Assembly (NCBI RefSeq): GCF_022809715.1
Contig: NZ_CP094460.1
Location: 1,178,001-1,242,000, forward strand
DNA: 64,000 nt
Reading direction: 5' to 3'
From: Burkholderia pyrrocinia
GTDB taxonomy: Bacteria; Pseudomonadota; Gammaproteobacteria; Burkholderiales; Burkholderiaceae
In this document: in pieces, positions 1 through 8,253 of the stretch
How the letters are laid out: each line of letters begins with the position of its first letter
Position numbering within the stretch: position 1 is the first letter of the stretch
The notes under the pieces: model-generated
The model's database searches: none
What the model saw: only the letters and a program-made list of their open reading frames with translations
Told to the model about the DNA's origin: nothing
Made by a program: the position numbers and the translations under genes

Positions 1-1
1 C

Positions 2-484
2 TTGTTTGTAGGCACTGATTCGCCTCCGGAGGTCGGCGTTTTTATCGACCAAAGATACATCAATTTTCTTTACAAGAATCCAGAGAAATTGGCAACCATG
101 CACTGGCGCAAGTTCGAAGAGCTGACTTCGGAGTTCTTTGTCAGAGAAGGCTATCGCGTGGAGATCGGGCCCGGCGGAAACGACGATGGAGTCGATATCC
201 GTATCTGGGGGCCGGATGAAGGTGATGGGAACAGTCCGCTATGTCTTGTACAGTGCAAGCGGACCAAGGCCAAAGTGGAAAAGGTTGTCGTCAAAGGACT
301 TCATGCTGACGTCGTTTACGAGAACGCGAAACGCGGTCTAATAGTTACCACGTCAGAATTAAGCCCAGGGGCTCGGACTACGATTCAGACACGGGGATAT
401 CCGATTGAGGAAGTTGAGCATGAAGGTCTTAAGAAGTGGCTCTCGAAGCTTCGTGTTCCGGGAACCGGTATCGTGCGCGTTTGA
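2..484 (+). CDS. Mrr-type restriction endonuclease domain protein, 5' end outside window
   Basis: The protein carries the Mrr-like PD-(D/E)xK nuclease fold. A helix with WRKFEELTSEFF is followed by the catalytic block GGNDDGVDI and then the strand LVQCKR, which supply the acidic residues and the QxK lysine of the family. A later segment, RGLIVTTSELSPGA, matches the usual tail of the Mrr catalytic domain. Such proteins cut foreign, often methylated DNA, either alone or fused to other domains. The frame is open to the window edge, and the only possible start at the edge is a TTG, so the gene most likely begins upstream and this is its C-terminal 160 residues. Its base composition is lower in GC than the neighbouring genes, which fits a horizontally acquired defence gene. 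Cleavage specificity cannot be read from this fragment. Confidence 0.72.
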   Translation: MFVGTDSPPEVGVFIDQRYINFLYKNPEKLATMHWRKFEELTSEFFVREGYRVEIGPGGNDDGVDIRIWGPDEGDGNSPLCLVQCKRTKAKVEKVVVKGLHADVVYENAKRGLIVTTSELSPGARTTIQTRGYPIEEVEHEGLKKWLSKLRVPGTGIVRV

Positions 485-796
485 GTTAGACCGCTATCCT
501 CTGGTGGGAACGATGCTCGCAGCTTGATGTGCTACAAAACTGCGACCATCAGGGGCGACGCGGCGCGCGGACCCCGATTACAGATGCTTGAGCAGCACCG
601 TCACCGTGAGCAATCCGTCACCTTGCTGATCTATAACTCAGCTCACCTCAATGTCAGCAATAGCCGACCTGCCGTCCGCGCGAAGTCGGCTTGGATGACC
701 GGACCACTCTGTTACCTGCCGTTGAACTCCTAATAGCGCGACCGGCGGCTGCGGGTCGGCAAGCACCATCCACGGAATTCCGCAAAGAACCAAAAA

Positions 797-840
797 AAAG
801 CGCCGGGCCGTCCCGCAATCGCGGGACGGCCCGGCGCTTT
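797..840 (-). terminator. Rho-independent terminator of the entericidin gene
   Basis: A perfect 20-bp inverted repeat (797-816 with 821-840) with a four-base AATC loop is followed on the minus strand by an eight-T run (792-799 read as T). It lies 22 bp after the entericidin stop codon. Stem, tetraloop and T-tract are all seen directly, so this is one of the clearest terminators in the window. Confidence 0.95.
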
Positions 841-862
841 CTGCATTCCGAAACCGGTCGGC

Positions 863-997
863 TTACTTGGCCTTTTCGGCCGTATCGCTGATCGCCTGGC
901 CGCCCTTCGAAATGTCCTGGCCCACGCCGGCGACCGTATTGCAGCCGGCGAGCGCGGCGGTCACAACCAGCAACATTGCAGCAATCGTACGCGTCAT
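863..997 (-). CDS. Entericidin A/B family small lipoprotein
   Basis: A 44-residue protein with a short basic N-terminus, a hydrophobic signal core and the lipobox LAGC, so Cys-19 should be lipidated by Lgt/LspA. The mature part is about 25 residues and contains the family tail GVGQDISKGGQAISDTAEKAK (21 residues, positions 24-44). Entericidins are small envelope lipoproteins; in E. coli they form an antidote/bacteriolysin pair, but the role of the many single-copy homologues in Burkholderia is not established. Two in-frame ATGs lie two codons apart (1003 and 997). The ribosome site AAGGAG at 1010-1005 is seven bases from the second and overlaps the first too closely, so 997 is chosen. A strong hairpin terminator follows. 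Confidence 0.88.
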   Translation of the reverse strand: MTRTIAAMLLVVTAALAGCNTVAGVGQDISKGGQAISDTAEKAK

Positions 998-1168
998 TCT
1001 CATTCTCCTTCGAATCAACAAGCCCGACCGGGCGAATCGTTTTCGGCATGGCGCCCTGCCGATGCAGGGCACGGGGCCTGACCTGATTATACGGAGGCGG
1101 ACGCCGCGCGCCAGTGCGAGCCCGCCGAGTGTCACACGCACCGCACAGCCCGATCGCGCAAATTTTCC

Positions 1169-1211
1169 TTGACTTCAGTGCGCCAGGAACTAATATACGC
1201 ACCGCGTATAT
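1169..1211 (+). promoter_or_regulatory. Promoter overlapped by a perfect palindrome, upstream of HTH-ATCase
   Basis: A -35-like TTGACT (1169-1174) lies 16 bp before a -10-like TAATAT (1191-1196). A perfect inverted repeat, ATATACGC - ACC - GCGTATAT (1193-1211), covers the -10 and ends 19 bp before the ATG. The downstream product has an N-terminal helix-turn-helix, so this looks like an autoregulatory operator. The repeat is seen in the sequence; the binding partner is inferred. Confidence 0.65.
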
Positions 1212-1230
1212 TTTCCGCCAGGAGCCGCCG

Positions 1231-2526
1231 ATGACCGTTCCCCAGCAAGCCTTCCTCCGCGACGCGATGCGCCGCCTCAACATGACTCGCGAAGCGTTCG
1301 CCAATCGCATCGGCGTCAGCCGGCGCGCACTGGATACCTGGCTGCTGCCCGACGATTCGCAGGAATCGCGCGGGATGCCCGAGATCGTCGAGCGCTTCGT
1401 GTCGGAAATCGTCGAGCGTTCGGCACCAGAAGGTGGAGTCTATACGCAAAGCGTAGACAATCAAGGACTCGCGAAGCAGTTCCTGTTCGAAGGCAAGCCG
1501 CAACTGCTGTCGGTCGACCAGTTCTCGCGGGAATCGGTCGAGGCGCTGTTTCGCGTGGCTGACGTGATGCAGCCGATCGCGCGGCGCCACAAGATTTCGC
1601 GCGTGCTGGAAGGCGCCGTGCTCGGCAACCTGTTCTTCGAGGCGAGCACGCGCACGCGCGTGTCGTTCGGCGCGGCGTTCTGCCGGCTCGGCGGCTCGGT
1701 GTGCGACACGACGGGCTTCACGTTCTCGTCGATGGCCAAGGGCGAATCGATCTACGACACGAGCCGCGTGATGGCCGGCTACGTCGATGCGCTCGTGATC
1801 CGCCACCCGGAGAAAGGCTCGGTGGCCGAGTTCGCGCGCGCGACCAACCTGCCCGTGATCAACGGCGGCGACGGCCCCGGCGAGCACCCGAGCCAGGCGC
1901 TGCTCGATCTCTATACGATCCAGCGCGAGTTCTCGCGGCTCGGCAAGATCGTCGACGGCGCGCACATCGCGCTGGTCGGCGATCTCAAGTACGGCCGCAC
2001 CGTGCACTCGCTCGTCAAGCTGCTCGCGCTGTACCGCGGGCTCAAGTTCACGCTCGTGTCGCCGCCGATGCTCGAAATGCCGGCCTACATCGTCGACCAG
2101 ATCTCGACGAACGGCCATGTGGTCGAACAGACGACCGACCTCGCGGCCGGGCTGCGCGGCGCGGACGTCGTCTACGCGACGCGGATCCAGAAAGAGCGCT
2201 TCACCGACGAGTCGTTCGAAGGCTATACGCCGGATTTCCAGATCAACCAGGCGCTCGTCGACTCGGTCTGCAAGCCCGACACGCTGATCATGCACCCGCT
2301 GCCGCGCGACAGCCGGCCCGGCGCGAACGACCTGTCGGTCGACCTGAACCGCGACCCGCGCCTCGCGATCTTCCGGCAGACCGACAACGGCATTCCGGTG
2401 CGAATGGCGATCTTCGCGGTGCTGCTCGGCGTCGAAAACCTCGTGCAGCATTCGATGCGCGACGCGACGTGGCGCCCGCCGGCATACCTCGGGCCGGAGG
2501 ACGCGGTGTTTCACGGAGTCGATTGA
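1231..2526 (+). CDS. pyrB: Aspartate carbamoyltransferase with N-terminal HTH domain
   Basis: A 431-residue protein. Residues about 1-45 form a Cro/XRE-like helix-turn-helix (MTREAFANRIGVSRRALDTW). The remainder is an ATCase catalytic chain, which condenses carbamoyl phosphate with aspartate in pyrimidine synthesis. The carbamoyl-phosphate motif EASTRTRVSF, the HPSQALLDLYTI segment and the aspartate-loop motif HPLPRDSRPGAND are all intact. The catalytic chain alone is normally about 305-310 residues, so the extra 120 or so residues are a genuine fusion. Start 1231 is set by GGAG at 1221-1224; a longer frame opens at 1114, but its upstream part holds the promoter and palindrome. No regulatory chain (pyrI) or dihydroorotase is adjacent. 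Burkholderia usually also encode a canonical pyrB elsewhere, so this is probably a second, self-regulated isozyme. Whether the HTH binds DNA is inferred. Confidence 0.9.
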   Translation: MTVPQQAFLRDAMRRLNMTREAFANRIGVSRRALDTWLLPDDSQESRGMPEIVERFVSEIVERSAPEGGVYTQSVDNQGLAKQFLFEGKPQLLSVDQFSRESVEALFRVADVMQPIARRHKISRVLEGAVLGNLFFEASTRTRVSFGAAFCRLGGSVCDTTGFTFSSMAKGESIYDTSRVMAGYVDALVIRHPEKGSVAEFARATNLPVINGGDGPGEHPSQALLDLYTIQREFSRLGKIVDGAHIALVGDLKYGRTVHSLVKLLALYRGLKFTLVSPPMLEMPAYIVDQISTNGHVVEQTTDLAAGLRGADVVYATRIQKERFTDESFEGYTPDFQINQALVDSVCKPDTLIMHPLPRDSRPGANDLSVDLNRDPRLAIFRQTDNGIPVRMAIFAVLLGVENLVQHSMRDATWRPPAYLGPEDAVFHGVD

Positions 2527-2658
2527 GCCGCACCGGAGGTCTCGCGCCCGCCTACCATTGCTTCATGGGCCGGGCGCGCTTGCCTGACGCAGAACGCGCC
2601 GCATTGCACAGCGCGTTTTTCAATTTCGGCGCAGGTGATGGAGCTTCGCAGTCAGGAG

Positions 2659-3078
2659 CTACCGCGCCCACGGATCGATCACGCGAAGCCCCACCGCCTC
2701 GAACGGCGCGACATCGCGCGTGGCCACGATCAGGCCGTTCGCCTCGGCCGTGGCGGCGATAAAACAATCGACAGGCGCGATCGCGCTACCTGCGGCACGG
2801 GCCCGCGCCCGAAGGCTCGCATACGCTTTGCTCGCTGCATCATCGAACGGCAGGATCCGGCCTCGAAACAGCGGCACGACACGTCGTTCGATGCTTTGAT
2901 GCAGCCACTCGCGCCTGCGCCCTTCCGGCAATACAGCCACGCCGAATCGCATCTCCGCGAGACTGATTGCAGCAAGAAACAGCGTCTCGACGTTCTGGGC
3001 ATCGAGCCACTCGATCACGGCCGCGCTCGGCTCGCGTCGCAGCGGTTCGAAAATGACGTTCGTATCAACAAGGATCAT
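2659..3078 (-). CDS. PIN-domain toxin, FitB/VapC type
   Basis: A 139-residue PIN-domain ribonuclease. The N-terminal MILVDTNV supplies the first metal-binding aspartate. Further conserved acidic residues lie in ISLAEMRFG, in PVDCFIAATA and in ATRDVAPF near the C-terminus, giving the usual acidic site for Mg/Mn-dependent RNA cleavage. VapC/FitB toxins cut tRNA or other RNAs when the antitoxin is degraded. Its ATG overlaps the stop of the upstream antitoxin gene by four bases, so the pair is translationally coupled. It is convergent with the ATCase gene. The RNA target is unknown. Confidence 0.9.
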   Translation of the reverse strand: MILVDTNVIFEPLRREPSAAVIEWLDAQNVETLFLAAISLAEMRFGVAVLPEGRRREWLHQSIERRVVPLFRGRILPFDDAASKAYASLRARARAAGSAIAPVDCFIAATAEANGLIVATRDVAPFEAVGLRVIDPWAR

Positions 3079-3314
3079 TCGAAGCTCATCGGATCGGTTG
3101 ACGTCTTGTCGCGCTGGACGTCGAAATCGACTCCACCAGCCTCCCGCCCGATTTCCGCCAGCAACGTTCCCAGCTTGAGCCGCCCGCCTGGCAGGACGGC
3201 CTGCTCGAGAATGTCACGTACCTCGGCTTCGGTGCTGCGTCCGTGCTGGGCCGCGCGAATCCGAAGTGCGCGATGCACTTCATCAGGCAAATTTCGAACG
3301 GTGATCACCGGCAT
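3075..3314 (-). CDS. FitA-like ribbon-helix-helix antitoxin
   Basis: A 79-residue antitoxin. The N-terminal PVITVRNLPDEVHRALRIRA is a ribbon-helix-helix DNA-binding domain of the Arc/FitA type, followed by the conserved GRSTEAEVRDILEQAV helix. The C-terminal tail, rich in acidic residues, would wrap the PIN toxin. The protein should repress its own operon as a complex with the toxin. The start is uncertain: ATG 3314 has GAGG six bases upstream and begins right at the domain, but ATG 3350 also has a good AAGG seven bases upstream and would add 12 residues. Confidence 0.85.
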   Translation of the reverse strand: MPVITVRNLPDEVHRALRIRAAQHGRSTEAEVRDILEQAVLPGGRLKLGTLLAEIGREAGGVDFDVQRDKTSTDPMSFE

Positions 3315-3489
3315 GATGCGCCTCGCCAAGATTGCTTTCAATGCAGTCATATTAGCACCTTGCTGTCATACCGAGTGAATCACGACACTGCCACTCTAAC
3401 CGGCCCGACTAGCCCGTCACATCTGGCCAATCGGCCATCATCCACCGCCCATCCACCCCGTAACATTCGTCAACACTTGCTTTTTTATT

Positions 3490-3512
3490 GATAACAAGAA
3501 CGCTTCTCATTC
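3490..3512 (+). promoter_or_regulatory. Candidate Fur box upstream of the TonB receptor
   Basis: The segment GATAACAAGAACGCTTCTC (3490-3508) matches the 19-bp Fur consensus at 12 positions by eye, and it extends into TTCTCATT, a half-site common in iron-regulated promoters. It lies about 115 bp before the receptor ATG in an AT-rich stretch. The match is moderate, and the call rests partly on the iron-uptake genes downstream. Confidence 0.5.
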
Positions 3513-3624
3513 AACAAAAAATTACATAGAATGCCGGCTGAAAACAAATCGTAATAATTCCCGGCGGCATGCACATTTCCGTAGCGCACCTCCCCGGGGC
3601 CACATCGCGAGGTCCAAGCGCATC

Positions 3625-5865
3625 ATGAAGTCCCGTTCCGACGAGTTGAAGCTCGGCAAATTCACCACCCTGTGCAGCGTGCTCGCCGCGAGCCCTGCAT
3701 TCGCCGACGGCACGCCGCCTTCGCCGCCGCCGTCCAGCACCGAAGGCCATCTCGCGCCGATCGAGATCCAGGGCAAGACCGAGCACAGCTACAAGGCCGA
3801 CTTTTCCGCTTCCGCGAAATTCACCGCGCCGCTCGTCGACACGCCGAAATCCGTCACCGTGATTCCGCAGGAACTGATCCGGAACAGCGGCGCGTCGACG
3901 CTGACCGAAGCGCTGCGCACCGTGCCCGGCATCACGTTCGGCGCCGGCGAAGGCGGCAACCCGCTCGGCGACCGTCCGTTCATCCGCGGCTACGACACGC
4001 AGGGCAGCATGTTCGTCGACGGCATGCGCGACACGGGCGCCACGACGCGCGAGATCTTCAACACCGAACGCGTCGAGATCACCAAGGGTTCCGACGGCGC
4101 GTACGGCGGCCGCGGCGGCGCCGGCGGCAGCATCAACCTGATCACGAAAGCCCCGCACCTCGGCACGACGGCCAGCGCGAGCGCCGGCCTCGGCACCGAC
4201 CGCTATCGCCGCTTCACGGCCGACGGCAACTGGCAGTTCGCCGATCACGCCGCATTCCGCCTGAACCTGATGAGCCACAACAACGACGTCGCCGGCCGCG
4301 ACGCCGTCAACAACGAGCGCTGGGGCGTCGCACCGTCGATCGCATTCGGCCTCGGCACGCCGACGCGCGTGACCGCGAGCTACTACCACCTGTCGACCGA
4401 CGACATGCCGGACGGCGGCATTCCGTACGTCTACGGCTTCAACATCCCGAAGGGCGTCACCGACGGCCCGGCAAACGTCGATCGCCACAACTTCTACGGG
4501 CTGATCGACCGCGACTTCCGCAAGACCACGTCGGACATCAGCACGATCAAGATCGAGCACGACATCACGTCGTCGCTGACGATCCGCAACACCACGCGTT
4601 ACACGGAATCGACGCAGGACTACATCTGGACGCAGCCGGACGACAGCCAGGGCAACGTGGTGAACGGCAAGGTCTGGCGGCGCAACAACAACCGCAACAG
4701 CTCGATCAACAGCATCGCGAACCTGACCGAGCTGTTCGGCGAATTCCGCACCGGCCCGTTCAAGCACAGCTTCACGACCGGCATCGAGCTGACGCGCGAA
4801 TGGGGCAAGCGCGACACGTACAAGGTCGCGACGGATAACGGCAAGATCTGCCAGCAAGGCATCGGCGCGGCGTCGGGCTACAACTGCACGAGCCTGTGGT
4901 CGCCTAATCCCAACGATCCGTGGGCCGGCTCGATCACGCGCAACAACGACTACGCGCATGCGCGCACCACGACGAAATCGATCTACGGCTTCGACACGAT
5001 CGAGATCACGCCGCGCTGGCAGGTCAATGCCGGCGTGCGGGTCGACGACTACTCGACGCGTTTCACCGACACCAAGGCCAACGGCAGCAAAACCTATACG
5101 CGCGACGACACGCTCGTGAACTGGCAGGCCGGCCTCGTGTTCAAGCCCGCGCAGAACGGCAGCATCTACGCGTCGTATGCGACGTCGTCGACACCGGCCG
5201 GCATGCTGCTCGGCGAAGGCAGCGAAACGCAGTCGCTCACGCCGGGCCGCGGCGGCGTCGGCCCGAACGCCGACCAGATGTCGCCCGAAAAGAACCGCAG
5301 CATCGAGCTCGGCACCAAGTGGAACGTGCTGAACGACAAGCTCGCGCTGACCGCCGCGCTGTTCCAGATCGACACGACGAACGCGCGCGTGACGCTGCCG
5401 AACAACCAGTACGCGATGGTCGGCAACAAGCGCGTGCAGGGTCTCGAGCTCGGCGTCGCAGGGCAGATCACGAAGCAGTGGCAGGTGTTCGGCGGCTATA
5501 CGTACATGAAGAGCGCGCTGCGCGACAACGGCAAGGATGCGGCGAACAACGGCAACCGCTTCCCGAATACGCCGAAGCACAGCCTCACGATGTGGTCGAA
5601 CTACGACGTGACGCCGAAGTTCACGGTCGGCGGCGGCGCGTTCTACATGTCGGAAGTATTCGGCGATCCCGCGAACCAGCGCGCCGTGCCGTCGTACTGG
5701 CGCTTCGATGCGATGGCGCAGTACCGGATCAACAAGAAGCTCGACCTGCAGCTGAACGTGAACAACTTGTTCAACCGCACGTACTTCGATCAGGCGTATC
5801 CGGCGCACTACGCATCGATCGCACCGGGCCGCTCGGCGTTCGTCACGCTGAACGCGCGCTACTGA
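3625..5865 (+). CDS. TonB-dependent siderophore receptor, Fiu/PiuA-like
   Basis: A 746-residue outer-membrane receptor. A short signal peptide (about residues 1-27, ending SPAFA) is followed by a plug domain (about 50-165) with the family motifs DTPKSVTVIPQELI and DRPFIRGYDTQGSMFVDGMRD. A 22-stranded barrel follows and ends in LNARY, an aromatic C-terminus as expected for BAM-dependent insertion. It should import ferric catecholate-type siderophores or their breakdown products, powered by TonB-ExbBD. The substrate is inferred from the co-transcribed PiuC-type dioxygenase, which accompanies Fiu/PiuA receptors in enterics and pseudomonads. A Fur-like box lies upstream. The Sel1 gene starts four bases after the stop. 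The SD for the chosen ATG is weak (AGG, 12 bases away). Confidence 0.92.
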   Translation: MKSRSDELKLGKFTTLCSVLAASPAFADGTPPSPPPSSTEGHLAPIEIQGKTEHSYKADFSASAKFTAPLVDTPKSVTVIPQELIRNSGASTLTEALRTVPGITFGAGEGGNPLGDRPFIRGYDTQGSMFVDGMRDTGATTREIFNTERVEITKGSDGAYGGRGGAGGSINLITKAPHLGTTASASAGLGTDRYRRFTADGNWQFADHAAFRLNLMSHNNDVAGRDAVNNERWGVAPSIAFGLGTPTRVTASYYHLSTDDMPDGGIPYVYGFNIPKGVTDGPANVDRHNFYGLIDRDFRKTTSDISTIKIEHDITSSLTIRNTTRYTESTQDYIWTQPDDSQGNVVNGKVWRRNNNRNSSINSIANLTELFGEFRTGPFKHSFTTGIELTREWGKRDTYKVATDNGKICQQGIGAASGYNCTSLWSPNPNDPWAGSITRNNDYAHARTTTKSIYGFDTIEITPRWQVNAGVRVDDYSTRFTDTKANGSKTYTRDDTLVNWQAGLVFKPAQNGSIYASYATSSTPAGMLLGEGSETQSLTPGRGGVGPNADQMSPEKNRSIELGTKWNVLNDKLALTAALFQIDTTNARVTLPNNQYAMVGNKRVQGLELGVAGQITKQWQVFGGYTYMKSALRDNGKDAANNGNRFPNTPKHSLTMWSNYDVTPKFTVGGGAFYMSEVFGDPANQRAVPSYWRFDAMAQYRINKKLDLQLNVNNLFNRTYFDQAYPAHYASIAPGRSAFVTLNARY

Positions 5866-5868
5866 TCG

Positions 5869-6624
5869 ATGGAGGCCGTGTCGCTGAAGGCGCTCGCGTC
5901 GGTATCGCCGCGCGAGTTCGCCGACATCCTGGCCGGGCCGCCCGAGCGCGCCGCCGCGTGGGTCGCGGCGGCGGCCGACAACGGCATCGTCGATGCGCAG
6001 GCCGTCTACGGGCAGTACCTGCTCGACGGCCATGGCGTCGCGCGCGATCCGGCTGCCGCGTTCAACTGGTTCCGGCACGCCGCGCGGGCCGGCCACCCGA
6101 TGGCGATGAACATGCTCGGCCGCTGCTACGAGTTCGGCTGGGGTACGGCCGCGTGCGCGCCGGTCGCCGTGTACTGGTACCGGCTCGCCGCGCAGGCGGG
6201 GCTCGACTGGGGCATGTACAACTACGCGACGGCGCTCGCGCTCGGCAACGGCGTCGATGAGAACCGCGCCGACGCGCTCGACTGGTTCCGCCGCGCGGCC
6301 ACGCTCGGCCACGCGAAATCGATCAACCTGATCGGCGGCTTCTACGAGGACGGCTGGGTCGTATCCGTCGACACCGATGCCGCGTTCGACCACTATCGCC
6401 GCGCAGCCGCTGCCGGCGACTTCCGTGGCCAGTTCAACTTTGCGCGGCTGCTTGCCGAGCGCGGGCGCATCGACGAAGCGCTCGTCTGGCTCGCGCGCGT
6501 GCCGGCCACCGCAACACCCGCGTTCATCGCGAAAATGCGCGCGTATCTCGCGTCGTCGCCGCTCGACGCATTTCGCTCTGCGGCGCTGCAATTGCCGCCG
6601 CATGCAATGGAATCAGCAACATGA
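5869..6624 (+). CDS. Sel1-repeat (TPR-like) protein between receptor and PiuC
   Basis: A 251-residue protein made mostly of Sel1-like repeats, about five units of 36 residues. They are recognisable from repeated alternations such as [42 protein letters not shown] and [21 protein letters not shown] (each 21 residues, around positions 65, 137 and 173). There is no signal peptide, so it is probably cytoplasmic. Sel1 repeats form alpha-solenoids that act as scaffolds for protein complexes; a catalytic role is not expected. It is tightly coupled in the operon: four bases after the receptor stop, and overlapping the next gene by four bases. It may help the oxygenase or sense its partner, but no function is demonstrated by sequence. 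Confidence 0.88.
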   Translation: MEAVSLKALASVSPREFADILAGPPERAAAWVAAAADNGIVDAQAVYGQYLLDGHGVARDPAAAFNWFRHAARAGHPMAMNMLGRCYEFGWGTAACAPVAVYWYRLAAQAGLDWGMYNYATALALGNGVDENRADALDWFRRAATLGHAKSINLIGGFYEDGWVVSVDTDAAFDHYRRAAAAGDFRGQFNFARLLAERGRIDEALVWLARVPATATPAFIAKMRAYLASSPLDAFRSAALQLPPHAMESAT

Positions 6625-7304
6625 TGCTTCATATCCCCGGCGTATTGACCAAGACGCAGGTCGCGCAATGCCGCGACCTGCTCGATGCGGCCGAATGGGT
6701 CGACGGCAACGCGACGTCCGGCGCGCAGTCGGCGCTTGCCAAACGCAACCGGCAACTGCCGGAAGGCTCACCGGCCGCGCGCGCGGTCGGCGACGCGATC
6801 CAGGATGCGCTCGCACGCCATCCGCTGTTCTTTTCGGCGGCGCTGCCGCTCAAGGTGTTTCCGCCGCTGTTCAACCGCTATGAAGGCGGCGAGACATTCG
6901 GCACGCACGTCGACAACGCGATCCGGCTGCTGCGCGGCACGGATTTCCGCGTGCGCAGCGATCTGTCGGCGACGCTGTTTCTCGAGGAACCCGATGCGTA
7001 CGACGGCGGCGAGCTGTGTGTCGAGGATACCTACGGCGTGCATCGCGCGAAGCTGCCGGCCGGCGATCTCGTGCTGTATCCGGCGTCGAGCCTGCATCAC
7101 GTGACGCCCGTTACGCGCGGCGAGCGCGTCGCGTCGTTCTTCTGGATTCAGAGCATGGTGCGCGACGACGCCGACCGCACGCTGCTATTTCAACTCGATA
7201 CGCAGATTCAGCAGCTTTCCGCGGACAAAGGTGCGCACGACCGGGGCGTGATCGCGCTCACCGGGATCTATCACAACCTGCTGAGACGGTGGGCGGATGC
7301 GTGA
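6621..7304 (+). CDS. piuC: PiuC-type Fe(II)/2-oxoglutarate dioxygenase (PKHD-type hydroxylase)
   Basis: A 227-residue enzyme of the PKHD/YbiX family. The iron-binding facial triad is visible as FGTHVDNAI (HxD) and [18 protein letters not shown], whose His is the distal ligand and whose Arg binds 2-oxoglutarate. Length matches E. coli YbiX and P. aeruginosa PiuC (about 225). The family is Fur-regulated and found beside catecholate receptors, where it affects iron uptake and sensitivity to siderophore-drug conjugates; its true substrate is still uncertain. The ATG overlaps the Sel1 stop (ATGA). It is the last gene of the three-gene iron operon, and no clear terminator hairpin follows in the 80 bp before the convergent ACT gene. 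Confidence 0.93.
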   Translation: MMLHIPGVLTKTQVAQCRDLLDAAEWVDGNATSGAQSALAKRNRQLPEGSPAARAVGDAIQDALARHPLFFSAALPLKVFPPLFNRYEGGETFGTHVDNAIRLLRGTDFRVRSDLSATLFLEEPDAYDGGELCVEDTYGVHRAKLPAGDLVLYPASSLHHVTPVTRGERVASFFWIQSMVRDDADRTLLFQLDTQIQQLSADKGAHDRGVIALTGIYHNLLRRWADA

Positions 7305-7385
7305 GCCATCTGGCGGCGCCCCGCAACATCCTGAAACGCATGCCCCCTTCCGGCCAATGCCAGTCCACCGTCCAGCGCAGCCGCC

Positions 7386-7808
7386 TTATGCCCGCTGCAG
7401 GAGATCGATCGCCTTGTCTGCATCGTCCGCCGAATCGACCGCGAAATAGGCAATGAACTGGGAACCCAACACGGCGGCCGAGACGCCACGGAGATTGATC
7501 GCGCCGTCCGCGAGCATCTGGGCCAGTTGCCCGATGATGCCCATTTGATCCAAACCCATTACGCGGACGGAGTGAACGCTCGGGGTGACGCTGAACCCCA
7601 CCTGCGTGGCCGCGCGAATCACCGCATCTCCCTGCAGTGGCGCGACAAACACGACGCCCTTGCCCGGCGTCTCCGATGTGCGGCGTGCAACGATGAACTG
7701 CAAGTCTGCGCCGGCAGTCCGCAGGGCGCTTAATACTGTCGCGAGGCCGCCCGGCTTGTCCTCGATGGTCGCCGCCCAGACATCGACACGTTCTACGCTC
7801 AGTTCCAT
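7386..7808 (-). CDS. ACT-domain amino-acid-binding regulatory protein
   Basis: A 140-residue protein consisting of two tandem ACT-like folds: residues about 5-70, with VWAATIEDKPGGLATVLSAL, and about 72-138, with VRVMGLDQMGIIGQLAQMLA. Each has the characteristic glycine between strand 1 and helix 1 where amino acids or other small ligands bind. Stand-alone ACT proteins are cytoplasmic ligand sensors and lack catalytic residues. Start 7808 is set by a GGAGG ribosome site at 7820-7816, seven bases upstream; the longer open frame to 7979 has low-complexity coding and no such site. Ligand and partner are unknown, and neighbours give no hint. Confidence 0.85.
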   Translation of the reverse strand: MELSVERVDVWAATIEDKPGGLATVLSALRTAGADLQFIVARRTSETPGKGVVFVAPLQGDAVIRAATQVGFSVTPSVHSVRVMGLDQMGIIGQLAQMLADGAINLRGVSAAVLGSQFIAYFAVDSADDADKAIDLLQRA

Positions 7809-7980
7809 GGCCGTCCCTCCCGCCTGAGAACCCCGATAGAAAAAATCTAGATCACAGCAAGCGCGCGAGCAAGGCGGACAGCGCCTTCCGGCCCCCGGCA
7901 TCGACGCCCCCTGTCGCGCTTTGCATGCATCGGGTGACGCCTGGCCTTCGCGACTTGCCTTCCTCCGCCGCACCGCCATA

Positions 7981-8004
7981 AAATGACCATCGTCAAATGA
8001 CCAT
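7981..8004 (+). promoter_or_regulatory. Direct repeats, probable toxin-antitoxin operator
   Basis: Two exact copies of AAATGACCAT (7981-7990 and 7995-8004), 14 bp start to start, lie just before the antitoxin ATG at 8014. Short repeated sites at the start of a Phd/YefM-type operon are typical autorepression operators. The repeats are seen; the function is inferred from position. Confidence 0.5.
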
Positions 8005-8013
8005 GCTCATATC

Positions 8014-8253
8014 ATGATGCCGCACGCTCCCGTTTCGAAATCCGAATTCAAGGCTCGCGCACTCGAATACTTCCGGCTCGTCGAGTCGTCGGGCGAAAGC
8101 CTGATCGTCACCGATCACGGCAAGCCGACGCTCGAGATCCGGCCGTATCACGCACGCGAGGCTCAGCCGTTGGACATATTGCGCGGCTCGGTCATGCGCT
8201 ACGACAATCCTGTCGATCCGATTGCGGAAGATGATTGGGAGGCGTCGCGGTGA
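8014..8253 (+). CDS. Phd/YefM-type antitoxin
   Basis: A 79-residue antitoxin. The N-terminal half, SKSEFKARALEYFRLVESSG followed by IVTDHGKPTLEIRPY, is the Phd/YefM DNA-binding fold. The C-terminal IAEDDWEAS is the acidic toxin-neutralising tail. It should bind and inactivate the downstream PIN toxin and repress the operon, probably through the direct repeats just upstream. The stop overlaps the toxin's GTG start. ATG 8014 and ATG 8017 are both possible starts; no strong ribosome site separates them. Confidence 0.9.
   Translation: MMPHAPVSKSEFKARALEYFRLVESSGESLIVTDHGKPTLEIRPYHAREAQPLDILRGSVMRYDNPVDPIAEDDWEASR

Noticed and set aside
654..1310. A 218-codon minus-strand frame over the entericidin and the ATCase promoter
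   Set aside because: It runs through the strong terminator hairpin and the palindrome, is Arg-rich, and conflicts with the entericidin gene.
3511..6603. A 1030-codon open frame on the minus strand opposite the TonB receptor and Sel1 genes
   Set aside because: It is a GC3-driven antisense shadow: Arg/Ala/Val-rich with no domain pattern, while the plus strand encodes clear protein families.
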